A stretch of DNA of 64,000 nt, taken from DMER64 sp041654355. GTDB taxonomy: Bacteria; Bacteroidota; Bacteroidia; Bacteroidales; UBA932. Shown here piece after piece: positions 7,277 through 16,273 of the stretch. The notes under the pieces were generated by a model. That model was not told the DNA's origin, ran no database searches, and saw only the letters and a program-made list of their open reading frames with translations. The stretch is taken from positions 26,393-90,392 of the forward strand of contig JBAZDQ010000003.1 in assembly GCA_041654355.1 (NCBI GenBank), written 5' to 3'. The translations under genes were made by a program, and so were the position numbers. Within the stretch, counting starts at the first letter, position 1. Each line of letters starts with the position of its first letter.

Positions 7277-7986
7277 GTCTGCTGATACGGAATCTTAACA
7301 AATCGTTCAAAGATGTTGTTGTTCTTCAAGATTTTGAAGTTACTTTTCCCGAAGGCACCATTACTTGTATGCTGGGGCCGTCGGGATGCGGAAAAACAAC
7401 TTTGCTGAATATTATCGGAAATTTAATACCTCCCGATTCGGGAGAGTTGATTGGTTTTGAAAACAAGGTGCTTTCCTATGTCTTCCAGGATCCCCGCCTG
7501 TTGCCATGGAAAACCGTCAGGGGAAATATTGAATTTGTCTTAAGCAGGGAGATGCCTTCTGAAGAACGTGAAAAGCACACGGAACAACTTGTCAAACAGG
7601 TTGAACTGGAAGGTTTTGCAAGTTTTTATCCCTCTCAGTTAAGCGGTGGTATGCGACAACGGGTTTCCATTGCCCGTGCCTTTGCCTGTCCCTCGGATAT
7701 TATCCTGATGGATGAACCTTTAAAGGGACTGGATGCCGGGTTGAAAAAGAATCTTATCAATTGGTTCCTGAAACTCTGGAAGACCGACAGGCGCACTGTC
7801 ATTTTCGTAACTCACGACGTAGATGAAGCGCTTCTGCTAAGTGACCGGGTAATCGTTCTGAGCCAGCCTCCTACCCGGATCCTGACTCATATGAATATTG
7901 ATCAACCGGCAGGAGAACGCGACCCCGGCTCTGAACAATTACTGAAAATTAAACAAGAGTTGGTAAAAGCCGTCACAATCCGTTAA
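7273..7986 (+). CDS. ABC importer ATPase (SsuB/TauB-like)
   Basis: I start at ATG 7273, which overlaps the permease stop as ATGA and has GGAGGG about ten bases upstream; an ATG at 7258 is the alternative. Walker A is GPSGCGKTT near residue 36, the signature is LSGGMRQRVSIARAF near 126, and Walker B is IILMDEPLKGLD near 148, followed by the H-loop THDVDEA. It powers the importer. The 3' end overlaps the converging 10TM gene by 14 bases. Confidence 0.93.
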   Translation: MSLLIRNLNKSFKDVVVLQDFEVTFPEGTITCMLGPSGCGKTTLLNIIGNLIPPDSGELIGFENKVLSYVFQDPRLLPWKTVRGNIEFVLSREMPSEEREKHTEQLVKQVELEGFASFYPSQLSGGMRQRVSIARAFACPSDIILMDEPLKGLDAGLKKNLINWFLKLWKTDRRTVIFVTHDVDEALLLSDRVIVLSQPPTRILTHMNIDQPAGERDPGSEQLLKIKQELVKAVTIR

Positions 7987-8998
7987 ACTGCAGTAACAGC
8001 AGACCAACGAGCAACCCCACTACCATATTGATCAGTTTTACCCTGACAAAATCTTTCTTTGACTCGGCAAAAAGCGGAAGCATGCCGTGCCCGTCCTGTA
8101 CAATGCTGTTGGCCAGCAATATGCTGAAAGGCAAAAGACTTTGGGAAAACAGGGTGACAAAAATCATTTGAGGACCCGAGTCCGGGATCAGTCCTATCAA
8201 CACGGCAAAAAGCAGAATGAGGTATATGTTGTTTTGCATCAGATTGGTCAAGGCCAGATTGGACTGAATAAAATATAAAAGGATGAAAGCCCCCCATGTC
8301 CACAGGAAAATGCGCAATAAATGCTTTTTAAGCACATGCCCGTACAGGTGCTCTTTCAAAAAATGTTCCGGCACAGTCAGAAAAACAAATAACAAAAATG
8401 CCAATCCGACAATAAGGGTAATCCTCATCCAGTTCCATGCTTCAGGACCAATAACTCCCATAGAAAACAACACAATCAGCATTACCGTGGAAAGTAGCAG
8501 TACGGCACGTTCAAACGTAATGTTTTTTAACTGGGGAAGAATGATCTGTGTATTAAAACAACGGCAATACTCTTTTTCGTGTATAATGAAACCGTGCGGA
8601 GATAATGTGTCTTTCTTTTTCGTGATTAGGTGTACAACCCATCCCACCCCGATAGCCAGTAAGAACAATATTCCGTTTAGAAGAAAAGCTTTCCCGGGAA
8701 AAAGTGCAAACATTACGAAAGCACCGTCCCCGGAAGTGGCTATCATTACGGCAACAAGTCCGGCCAATCCTATCATCCTGTGCGTATATAATGAAACCAC
8801 GGTAAAAGCACCCAGACAACCCGGGGTTATCCCCAGGAATGCGGCAACCACAATTTGTAAAAACGGGGAATCTTTAAGTTTGTCAGCCCAGTAATTCTTT
8901 GTCTGTACATTGATGTATTCTATTACTACCATCATTAGCAATACAAAGACCGTTATCAATAACGATTCCTTAAGGGTAGATATCAGGATATCATACAT
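7973..8998 (-). CDS. 10TM metal/arsenic exporter-like membrane protein (ArsP_2 family)
   Basis: The 341-residue protein has around ten hydrophobic helices. Two related halves carry the family signatures FLGITPGCLGAFTVVSLYTH (residues about 55-75) and LIGLIPDSGPQMIFVTLFSQ (about 265-285). The central cytoplasmic loop has HEKEYCRCF. It fits the 'putative 10TM heavy-metal exporter' family, members of which are labelled manganese or arsenic exporters without firm proof. It is 6 bases downstream of the NlpC/P60-like gene, so the two form an operon. The transported ion is unknown. Confidence 0.75.
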   Translation of the reverse strand: MYDILISTLKESLLITVFVLLMMVVIEYINVQTKNYWADKLKDSPFLQIVVAAFLGITPGCLGAFTVVSLYTHRMIGLAGLVAVMIATSGDGAFVMFALFPGKAFLLNGILFLLAIGVGWVVHLITKKKDTLSPHGFIIHEKEYCRCFNTQIILPQLKNITFERAVLLLSTVMLIVLFSMGVIGPEAWNWMRITLIVGLAFLLFVFLTVPEHFLKEHLYGHVLKKHLLRIFLWTWGAFILLYFIQSNLALTNLMQNNIYLILLFAVLIGLIPDSGPQMIFVTLFSQSLLPFSILLANSIVQDGHGMLPLFAESKKDFVRVKLINMVVGLLVGLLLLQFNGL

Positions 8999-9004
8999 AA
9001 TCGG

Positions 9005-9907
9005 TTATCTCTTGTGAAAAAGACCGTAAAAAGAAAATGCTTTTCTTTTCCCGGAATGCAGGGTTAAATATCGGTACAGATTATCAGGTGTAAAAATATC
9101 CCGGCTAATCGTTTTTGTTCTATCACTTATGTTTATCCCAACGTCTTTTAATGTATGATATAGAAGCTCCGAGCAATAAATGCTTTGAGTGTTTTCCGTA
9201 ATCCAGTCATAATCGTAATCCCGTCCTGTATAGATCAATGCATTTTCAATAAACATTTCTATTTGACGGGGATCCCAGTTAAAAGAAAAAGCAGCAAAAT
9301 GTGTGAGGTATGATTTTTCTTTCATATTGGATAATTCCTGGATGGGATGTATGCTCACACCTTCCGCATAACTGTCCAGTACATATACATCCGTTTGATT
9401 CATGAGCGTATCCAGGGCTTTATAAAGACGACCGGAGGTGTTGATCTGCCCGGCTATTTGGTCTTTGGTTCCCAAAAAGATACCGGTATGCTTCCATTCA
9501 CCAGGAATAAATTCGTTTAAAGGATAATTCCGTGTTTGTGTAAAGAAAACACTTCCGGCAGGCAGGTCTTTCACGATCGTTTTTAATTCCTCCAGGGAAA
9601 TATCTGTATTTCCGTCGTTTTCATCACTGCCCGAAAAAGTTAGTTGCGACATTTTGATCTGACCGGCCCATTTAATAAGCGGTTTCTGGACTAACATCCT
9701 CATGTTGTCAACAATCCTGATCTTTCCGGGAAACAACAAAGAATATATCACGGCAACCACAAATAGGATTACCAGTAACCATAACAGTCTCTTGAATGTT
9801 TTCATTTTCAGAAGATAGACAGCTATTCTGTTGTAAAGATAATCTTTTCGGAAAAGATGCACAAACCAGACAAGCTTGTATACAGACAAAATAAGCTTCT
9901 CTATCAT
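9005..9907 (-). CDS. YiiX/YebB-like NlpC/P60-superfamily cysteine hydrolase, membrane anchored
   Basis: The 300-residue frame has a membrane segment at about residues 39-58 (LLWLLVILFVVAVIYSL), so an alternative start at ATG 9805 (MKTFKRLL) would place it at the N terminus. The extracytoplasmic part has the permuted papain-like order: a His in GEWKHTGIFLG near residue 137, then a Cys in IYCSELLYHTL near 245. YiiX/YebB relatives hydrolyse peptide or lipid amide/ester bonds; the substrate here is unknown. It is followed by the 10TM transporter gene. Function is inferred from the two catalytic motifs only. Confidence 0.65.
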   Translation of the reverse strand: MIEKLILSVYKLVWFVHLFRKDYLYNRIAVYLLKMKTFKRLLWLLVILFVVAVIYSLLFPGKIRIVDNMRMLVQKPLIKWAGQIKMSQLTFSGSDENDGNTDISLEELKTIVKDLPAGSVFFTQTRNYPLNEFIPGEWKHTGIFLGTKDQIAGQINTSGRLYKALDTLMNQTDVYVLDSYAEGVSIHPIQELSNMKEKSYLTHFAAFSFNWDPRQIEMFIENALIYTGRDYDYDWITENTQSIYCSELLYHTLKDVGINISDRTKTISRDIFTPDNLYRYLTLHSGKRKAFSFYGLFHKR

Positions 9908-9934
9908 GAAAATACCGCATTCTACCGATTTTAA

Positions 9935-9965
9935 TTGTAGTAAGTATTCCTCCCGGATACATTTG
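9935..9965 (+). promoter_or_regulatory. Promoter of the TolC/MacAB-type efflux operon
   Basis: TTG (9935-9937), 20 bases, TACATTTG (9958-9965): a good Bacteroidetes-type promoter. It favours ATG 9989 as the start of the first gene. Confidence 0.65.
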
Positions 9966-9988
9966 TCTTAAATAAAAAATGTTTGATT

Positions 9989-11326
9989 ATGATTCTAAGA
10001 CAAAAATTCGTGTTTATAATTACAACAGTAACTTTTTTTCTGGTAAATAATGTAGCTAAGGCTCAGACAGAGCCCTGGTCCCTGGAAAAATGTATTGAAT
10101 ACGCCAGGCAGAACAATATCCAGATTCAAAGTCAACAGATAACTAAAGAGTTATCGGATGTCGACTTGGAACAAACTAAGGCACAGCGGTTTCCCACACT
10201 CAATTTTTCGTCAAATTTCGGGGTTTCTTTTCAAAACACAACCACTTACAATGACTTCCTGGAAAAAACAGATGCTACGGCGTATTCGGATAATTATGGA
10301 CTCAATACCGGTGTAACATTATACTCCGGTGGCAAACTGAATAAAACCATTAAGCAAAAGCAAATAGATAATTCGGCGTATTCATACGATATAGAACAGT
10401 CGGCCCTGGACATTGAAATATCTGTCATTCAGGCTTATCTACAGATTTTATATGCAAATGAATCATTGGAAATCGCAAAAAAAGCCATGGCTCTTTCCCA
10501 AACTCAAGTTGAAAGAGGGCTTGAAATGTATCAGGCCGGATCCATATCCAAAGCCGATCTGGCTCAGTTGCAATCACAAAACGCCAGTGATAAACACCAG
10601 GTAACTCAGGCTAAAAACACTTTATCAAGTGCAAAACTGACATTAAAACAATTATTGGAACTGGAACTGGAAGAAAAATTTGAAGTCGTTTTCACCGATT
10701 TTGACGATCAGCAAGTCCTGAAAATAATTCCTGACCTGGCCTCTGTATATCAGACTGCACTTAACAATCTGCCACAAATGAAAAGCAGTGCTTTAAGTGT
10801 GGAATCGGCAAATATGGCCATATCCATTGCAAAGGCTTCCAGGTTGCCTACTATCTCAGCCAGTGCTTCTATAAATACCGGAACAATTTCAAGTGCCGGA
10901 TCCTCTTATTTTCAACAACTCGGGAGTAAAATCAATGAAAATGTAGGGATCAATCTAAGTATCCCCATATTCAATAATAAACAAATTCGCACCAATATCA
11001 ACAAGGCAGAATTGCAAAGTCAATCTGCTCAATTACAGGATATAAGTCTGAAAAAACAACTTTTAAGCACTATTGAATCCATCCACAACGATGCTGTTTC
11101 TGCACAAAGCCAATACGTTTCAGCCACAGAACAACTAGACGCAGCCGAAGCCAGTTTTGAACTGGTAAACGAACAGTTTCGGGCAGGGCTTAAGAATACC
11201 ATTGAGCTGATCACAGAACAAAATAATTATACCAATGCCCTGAGCACCCTGCTTCAATCCAGGTTTCAGGCCATTTTATCTCTTATGCTGCTGGATCTTT
11301 ACCAATATCAAAATGTGAAAAATTAA
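9989..11326 (+). CDS. TolC-family outer-membrane efflux channel
   Basis: The product has a signal peptide (to about residue 26, NNVAKAQT) and then two repeated outer-membrane efflux domains. The repeats are typical: WSLEKCIEYARQNNIQIQ near residue 30 and a second start near residue 225 (ASVYQTALNNLPQMKSS). Long helical stretches rich in Gln, Ala and Ser form the periplasmic tunnel. I chose ATG 9989 because the two earlier codons start from a TTG. It is the first gene of a four-gene export operon with an adaptor, an ATPase and a permease, and would be the outer-membrane exit duct. Confidence 0.92.
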   Translation: MILRQKFVFIITTVTFFLVNNVAKAQTEPWSLEKCIEYARQNNIQIQSQQITKELSDVDLEQTKAQRFPTLNFSSNFGVSFQNTTTYNDFLEKTDATAYSDNYGLNTGVTLYSGGKLNKTIKQKQIDNSAYSYDIEQSALDIEISVIQAYLQILYANESLEIAKKAMALSQTQVERGLEMYQAGSISKADLAQLQSQNASDKHQVTQAKNTLSSAKLTLKQLLELELEEKFEVVFTDFDDQQVLKIIPDLASVYQTALNNLPQMKSSALSVESANMAISIAKASRLPTISASASINTGTISSAGSSYFQQLGSKINENVGINLSIPIFNNKQIRTNINKAELQSQSAQLQDISLKKQLLSTIESIHNDAVSAQSQYVSATEQLDAAEASFELVNEQFRAGLKNTIELITEQNNYTNALSTLLQSRFQAILSLMLLDLYQYQNVKN

Positions 11327-11336
11327 TAACATCAAT

Positions 11337-12485
11337 ATGAAGAAAATATTTTTACTACCCCAAACATTATTATTGTTGATAATCCTGTTTTCTTGTAATA
11401 CAAAGGAAACGGTTCCGGGCTACGAAACAACTACCGCCCGGACAGGCTCAATAAGCAATACCGTAACGGCTACAGGGACAGTCGAACCCATTAAGCAGGT
11501 AGAGGTAGGGACCCAGGTCTCGGGAATCATTTCCAAAATATATGTAGATTATAATGCAGAGGTTAAAACCGGACAACTAATTGCGGAGATTGATCGTTCA
11601 GTTCTGGAAACTGATTTGGAATCCTCAAAAGCCAATTTAAATTCCTCCAAAGCAGAATACGATTATCAAACAGCCAATTACAACCGTATAGAAGGTTTGT
11701 ATGAGAAAGAGCTGATCAGTCAATCCGAATACGACCAGGCATTCAATGCTTATTCTAAGGCTACTTACTCCTACACCCAGGCCAAATCCAATTATCAAAA
11801 AGCTGAAAGGAACATAGGATACACCTGGATCTATTCTCCGATTAACGGAGTAGTACTCTCGCGTGCAGTTGATGAAGGTCAAACGGTTGCTGCCGGTTTT
11901 AGTACTCCTACTCTTTTCACCATAGCCAATGACTTAAGAAAAATGCAGGTTATTGCCGATGTTGATGAAGCCGATATAGGACAAGTATTTGAAGGACAAC
12001 TTGTCGTGTTTACCGTAGACGCATTTCCTGAAGATCAATTTGAAGGGACGGTCATTCAGGTCCGTCTGCTGGCTACTACTACATCTAATGTGGTTACTTA
12101 TGAAGTAGTTATTGACGCTCCAAATCCTGATTTAAAACTTAAACCGGGCCTTACCGCTGAAGTCAATATTTACACCCTTAACAAAGATAATATTATTACT
12201 GTTCCCGTTCGTGCTCTTCGTTTCGTTCCTGACGGGTATTCGGGTAATATTCCGGAAACTCATGTTTTTGTTCAAAATCCTGATGGCAGTATTGAAGCCA
12301 GAGAAGTCCTCGCCGGTGTTAACGACGGAATCTATACCGAAATTATTGAGGGTCTGTCAACAGGAGAAAAAGTGATAACCGGAATACAGCTTTCCGGCAG
12401 TATGACAGGAGTACCCGGCTCTTTCAGCAATAGTCCGTTCATGCCACCCCGTCCCGGACAGGAAAACAACGTACGAACAAAATAA
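11337..12485 (+). CDS. MacA-like periplasmic adaptor (membrane-fusion) lipoprotein
   Basis: The 382-residue protein has a lipobox ending at Cys20 (LILFSCNTK). The order is beta-barrel and lipoyl half (TGTVEPIKQVEVGTQVSG near residue 45), a helical hairpin (about 90-160, ending AERNIGYTWIYSPI), the second lipoyl half (GVVLSRAVDEGQTVAAGF), then barrel and membrane-proximal domains. It links the MacB-type ABC pair to TolC. It begins 10 bases after the TolC gene. Confidence 0.93.
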   Translation: MKKIFLLPQTLLLLIILFSCNTKETVPGYETTTARTGSISNTVTATGTVEPIKQVEVGTQVSGIISKIYVDYNAEVKTGQLIAEIDRSVLETDLESSKANLNSSKAEYDYQTANYNRIEGLYEKELISQSEYDQAFNAYSKATYSYTQAKSNYQKAERNIGYTWIYSPINGVVLSRAVDEGQTVAAGFSTPTLFTIANDLRKMQVIADVDEADIGQVFEGQLVVFTVDAFPEDQFEGTVIQVRLLATTTSNVVTYEVVIDAPNPDLKLKPGLTAEVNIYTLNKDNIITVPVRALRFVPDGYSGNIPETHVFVQNPDGSIEAREVLAGVNDGIYTEIIEGLSTGEKVITGIQLSGSMTGVPGSFSNSPFMPPRPGQENNVRTK

Positions 12486-12496
12486 CGAAGAGTCTA

Positions 12497-13237
12497 ATGA
12501 GTGAAATTATAAAAGTAGAAAACATAAGGCGCGATTTTGTAGTAGGGTGCGAAACGGTTCATGCCATAAAGGATATTTCTTTTAATGTTTCAGAAGGCGA
12601 ATTCGTAACCATAATGGGAGCCAGCGGATCAGGAAAATCTACTTTGTTAAACATATTGGGTTGTCTTGACGTACCCACACATGGTGACTATTATCTTTCA
12701 GGTGTTCAGGTGAGAAAAATGGGGAAAAACGACAGGGCTGTTTTACGCAACCGCAAAATTGGATTTGTATTTCAAACCTATAATCTGCTGCCAAAGACAA
12801 CCGCTCTGGAAAACGTGGAACTGCCTTTACTTTATAATAAAACCGTCAATGCTGCACAAAGAAAGGAAAAATCTGTTCATGCTTTACACGCAGTAGGGCT
12901 TCAAGACCGGATGAATCATCGCTCCAACCAGATGTCGGGAGGACAACAACAACGTGTGGCAATTGCCCGTGCCCTTGTCAACGATCCGGTCATTATACTG
13001 GCCGATGAAGCTACCGGGAATCTGGATACCAGGACATCATTTGAAATTCTTTCTGTTTTCCAGGATTTGTACCAAAAAGGCCGTACTATTCTTTTTGTCA
13101 CACACAACCAGGAAATAACACATTACGGAAGCCGTAATATTGTGTTGAAAGACGGAAAAGTCATTGAAGACAGGGTCAATCACACTATTTCATCTGCCAA
13201 AGAAACGTTAGCTTCATTACCTGTTGAAGAAGATTAA
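12497..13237 (+). CDS. MacB/LolD-like ABC transporter ATPase
   Basis: The 246-residue ATPase has Walker A GASGSGKST near residue 42, a Q-loop in FVFQTYNLLP, the signature MSGGQQQRVAIARAL near 146 and Walker B IILADEATGNLDT near 165. This is the type that pairs with FtsX-fold mechanotransmission permeases. It is 11 bases from both flanking genes of the efflux operon. Confidence 0.94.
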   Translation: MSEIIKVENIRRDFVVGCETVHAIKDISFNVSEGEFVTIMGASGSGKSTLLNILGCLDVPTHGDYYLSGVQVRKMGKNDRAVLRNRKIGFVFQTYNLLPKTTALENVELPLLYNKTVNAAQRKEKSVHALHAVGLQDRMNHRSNQMSGGQQQRVAIARALVNDPVIILADEATGNLDTRTSFEILSVFQDLYQKGRTILFVTHNQEITHYGSRNIVLKDGKVIEDRVNHTISSAKETLASLPVEED

Positions 13238-13248
13238 AAGACTGTATA

Positions 13249-14469
13249 ATGAATTATAAAAATCTAATAACAATAGCTTTAAGAGCCCTGTTTAATAATA
13301 AAATGAGGGCTTTCCTGACCATGCTGGGAATCATTATAGGGGTGACTTCTGTAATTACTATGCTGGCCATAGGATCAGGTTCCAAACAAAGTATCCGGGA
13401 CGAAATAGGTGAAATGGGTTCCAACATGATCATTATACAGCCCGGGAACGGCCGTTTTGGCGGAGTCAGCCAAAGTGCTTCTGACATGCAGACACTCAAG
13501 ATGACGGATTACGAATCATTGTTACGTGAAACCAATTACCTATCCAAGATTACTCCCACTGTCAATAGTAGCGGACAGGCAATATACAGGGCCAATAATA
13601 CGCCTACTACTATTTATGGAGTGAATGAACAGTATAGTGATATACGTGGATACTTCGTAAGTGAAGGCTCCATGTTTACCAATACAGACATACAAAAAGC
13701 CTCGAAAGTCTGTGTGGTGGGACAGACCATTGTGAAAAACCTCTTTCCCAACGGAGAAGACCCTCTGGGTAAAAGTATTCGTTTTGGGAAGATTCCATTG
13801 AAGATCATCGGCGTTCTTGAAACCAAAGGATATAACGCTATGGGAATGGACCAGGATGATATTTTACTGGCCCCCTATACCACGGTTCAAAAAAGAATTC
13901 TGGCTATTAATTATTTACAGGGTATTACCGCCGCAGCTATCTCTGAAGAGTATACAGACCAGGCCATTGAAGAAATTACGGAGATACTTCAAATGAACCA
14001 TAATATCAAAATCGGACAGGAAAACGATTTTAATGTACGTTCTCAACAGGAAATAATGGAAACCATGGGTTCGGTGATGGATATGATGACCATCCTCTTA
14101 GGGTGTATAGCCGGCATATCCTTGCTGGTAGGTGGAATCGGCATCATGAATATCATGTACGTTTCCGTAACGGAACGCACCAGGGAAATAGGATTACGTA
14201 TGTCTATCGGGGCCAAAGGTGTACATATACTTATGCAATTTCTGATAGAAGCCGTGATTATCAGTGTTACTGGTGGTATTCTGGGCGTACTTTTAGGTAT
14301 AGGAGCATCTGCGTTGATAAATATAATAACCGGATGGCCTGTTTCTGTACAGGCATACTCCATTATTCTTTCCTTCCTGGTCTGTACTGTTACCGGTATG
14401 TTTTTCGGTTGGTATCCGGCACAAAAAGCTTCCGGGCTTAATCCGATAGATGCTATCAGGTATGAATAA
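13249..14469 (+). CDS. MacB-like ABC transporter permease (FtsX fold)
   Basis: The 406-residue protein has the four-helix MacB layout: one helix at about 20-42 (FLTMLGIIIGVTSVITML), a large periplasmic core domain (about 45-275), and three C-terminal helices beginning near 280 (ILLGCIAGISLLVGGIGIMNIM). The conserved TERTREIGLRMSIGA loop near 305 is the FtsX signature. It should export a hydrophobic molecule, peptide or toxin through the TolC partner; the substrate is unknown. The two-component genes follow directly. Confidence 0.94.
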   Translation: MNYKNLITIALRALFNNKMRAFLTMLGIIIGVTSVITMLAIGSGSKQSIRDEIGEMGSNMIIIQPGNGRFGGVSQSASDMQTLKMTDYESLLRETNYLSKITPTVNSSGQAIYRANNTPTTIYGVNEQYSDIRGYFVSEGSMFTNTDIQKASKVCVVGQTIVKNLFPNGEDPLGKSIRFGKIPLKIIGVLETKGYNAMGMDQDDILLAPYTTVQKRILAINYLQGITAAAISEEYTDQAIEEITEILQMNHNIKIGQENDFNVRSQQEIMETMGSVMDMMTILLGCIAGISLLVGGIGIMNIMYVSVTERTREIGLRMSIGAKGVHILMQFLIEAVIISVTGGILGVLLGIGASALINIITGWPVSVQAYSIILSFLVCTVTGMFFGWYPAQKASGLNPIDAIRYE

Positions 14470-14479
14470 AGAAATTACT

Positions 14480-14487
14480 TATATTTG
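14480..14487 (+). promoter_or_regulatory. -7-like box TATATTTG directly before the histidine kinase start
   Basis: It matches TAnnTTTG and ends 3 bases before ATG 14491. It could give the kinase/regulator pair its own leaderless transcript, or be chance in an AT-rich gap. Confidence 0.3.
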
Positions 14488-14490
14488 AAA

Positions 14491-15537
14491 ATGAATATGA
14501 TCTCGGATAAAAAAAGCAGACGGGCATTCATCCTCATGAATATAATGGCCGTAGTGCTGTTTTATAGTCTTCCCATTTTTATAAATCCACGTAATGAAAC
14601 ACTCACTTTCGTGAGATATCTGGGATATTGTGGCAGCATCACTGCTTATTTGCTGGTTTTTTACATTAATTTTTTTGTGTTCATTAAACGATTTATGCTA
14701 CAAAAACGCTGGATCGTTTTTTTCGTATCAAATTTACTATTAATCAGCACGGTAAGTATTCTGCTTTATTTATGGCACGGGTACTATTTTACCAATTTGG
14801 CAGGCATCCCTACCGAACATATTCCGCCTCCGCGAAATTCTTTTATATTTATTTCCAGAGATATGTTTTTTATGATGCTTACCGCTTCCATGGCCGTTGC
14901 CATACGCGTTACTCTTGAATGGCAGCATACTGACAGAGAAAAAGCAAAAATGGAAATTGTAGCAAGCCAGGCTGAAATTAAGAATCTGAAAAATCAACTT
15001 AATCCACACTTTTTGTTCAATACGCTGAATAATATCTATTCCTTAATGAGAATGGATCAGGAAAAAGCTCAAGATGCCGTATTAAGTCTTAGCAAAACAC
15101 TGCGTTACGTGCTGTATGAAAATAATCAGGAAAAAGTGTCTCTGGATAAAGAATTGGCTTTCACAAAAAGTTACATTGATCTTATGTCGCTGCGACTAAC
15201 TAATAAAACCAATGTGAGAGTCCACATTCCTGAAAAAACAAATGGATTGACCATCGCTCCTTTAATGTTCATTACCCAGGTTGAAAATGCTTTTAAACAC
15301 GGGATCTCTCAAACGAGCCCCTCTTTTATAGATATTGATATTGATATTAAAGATCGCAAAATTCTTTGTTCGGTGAAAAACAGTTATTTCCCAAAAAGTA
15401 ACAATGACTATAGCGGTTCTGGAATAGGAATCGACAATTTGCAAAGGCGACTTTCATTAATTTATCCCGGGAAACATTCTTTTAAATATACAACCCTTGA
15501 CAATGTATATGTCTCTGAACTGAAAATTACATTATGA
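14491..15537 (+). CDS. LytS/YehU-like membrane histidine kinase
   Basis: The start is set at ATG 14491 (MNMISDKKSRR); the two preceding codons would begin with TTG. The N-terminal half has four hydrophobic helices (about residues 14-145). A short linker helix leads to the His-kinase motif NQLNPHFLFNTLNNIYSL with the phosphorylated His near residue 171. The C-terminal ATP-binding part includes QVENAFKHGIS and the glycine-rich GSGIGIDNLQRRL. It sits between the efflux operon and a LytTR regulator gene, which it should phosphorylate. The signal is probably sensed at the membrane and linked to the exporter's substrate, which is inference. Confidence 0.92.
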   Translation: MNMISDKKSRRAFILMNIMAVVLFYSLPIFINPRNETLTFVRYLGYCGSITAYLLVFYINFFVFIKRFMLQKRWIVFFVSNLLLISTVSILLYLWHGYYFTNLAGIPTEHIPPPRNSFIFISRDMFFMMLTASMAVAIRVTLEWQHTDREKAKMEIVASQAEIKNLKNQLNPHFLFNTLNNIYSLMRMDQEKAQDAVLSLSKTLRYVLYENNQEKVSLDKELAFTKSYIDLMSLRLTNKTNVRVHIPEKTNGLTIAPLMFITQVENAFKHGISQTSPSFIDIDIDIKDRKILCSVKNSYFPKSNNDYSGSGIGIDNLQRRLSLIYPGKHSFKYTTLDNVYVSELKITL

Positions 15538-15545
15538 TTTGACAC

Positions 15546-16259
15546 ATGACATGCTTACGATGCATTATAGTTGATGACGAACCGTTGGCGCTGAATCTGC
15601 TCCAGGATTACATTCACCAGACACCTTTTCTGGAACTTACAGCCAGATGCAGCAGCGGTATTGAAGCCTTAACTGTGTTGAAAAGTGAAAAGATAGATCT
15701 TGCTTTCATTGACATACAAATGCCCAATCTGAACGGGCTGGAATTATCACGTATGATGGGAGATTGTCTGGTAATATTCACCACCGCATTCGAACAATAT
15801 GCATTAGAGGGATTTAAAGTAAACGCCATTGACTACCTGCTTAAACCTTTTAGTTATGCAGAATTTCTCACTGCTGCCAATAAAGCACAGCGCCAGGCAG
15901 AACTCTTGAACACCTCTCATTCCGTGGACAACAACACGTTAACCTCAAAAAATCTTGTAATTAAATCCGACTACAAACAACAAATTATTAATACGCCGGA
16001 TATCATTTACATAGAAGGTATTGGCGATTACATAAAAATCCATCTGGAAAACGGCGTTTCCGTACAAACTCTCATGACACTGAAGACCATTGAGGAAGAA
16101 TTACCGAAAAACCAGTTTGTTCGTGTTCACCGTTCTTTCATTGTGAACGTCCGGAAAGTGAAAACCATAGAAAGACAACGCATTGTTTTTGATCATGTCA
16201 GGATCCCCATTTCTGATTCCTATAAAGAAGCTTTTTCCCGTGCCATGGGCATTAAATAA
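15546..16259 (+). CDS. LytTR-family response regulator
   Basis: The 237-residue regulator has a receiver domain (residues about 4-118) with Asp10/Asp11 and phospho-acceptor Asp56 (FIDIQMPNLNG), then a LytTR DNA-binding domain (about 140-235) with VRVHRSFIVNVRKV. It lies 8 bases after its kinase gene. It is the likely regulator of the upstream MacAB-TolC-type operon. LytTR proteins bind paired short direct repeats; I did not find a convincing pair near 9.9 kb. Confidence 0.93.
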   Translation: MTCLRCIIVDDEPLALNLLQDYIHQTPFLELTARCSSGIEALTVLKSEKIDLAFIDIQMPNLNGLELSRMMGDCLVIFTTAFEQYALEGFKVNAIDYLLKPFSYAEFLTAANKAQRQAELLNTSHSVDNNTLTSKNLVIKSDYKQQIINTPDIIYIEGIGDYIKIHLENGVSVQTLMTLKTIEEELPKNQFVRVHRSFIVNVRKVKTIERQRIVFDHVRIPISDSYKEAFSRAMGIK

Positions 16260-16273
16260 AAAAAATCAGGGCC

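Noticed and set aside
8283..8894. Plus-strand 203-codon open frame inside the 10TM transporter gene
   Set aside because: It is antisense to a well-supported membrane protein, and its product has no recognisable features.
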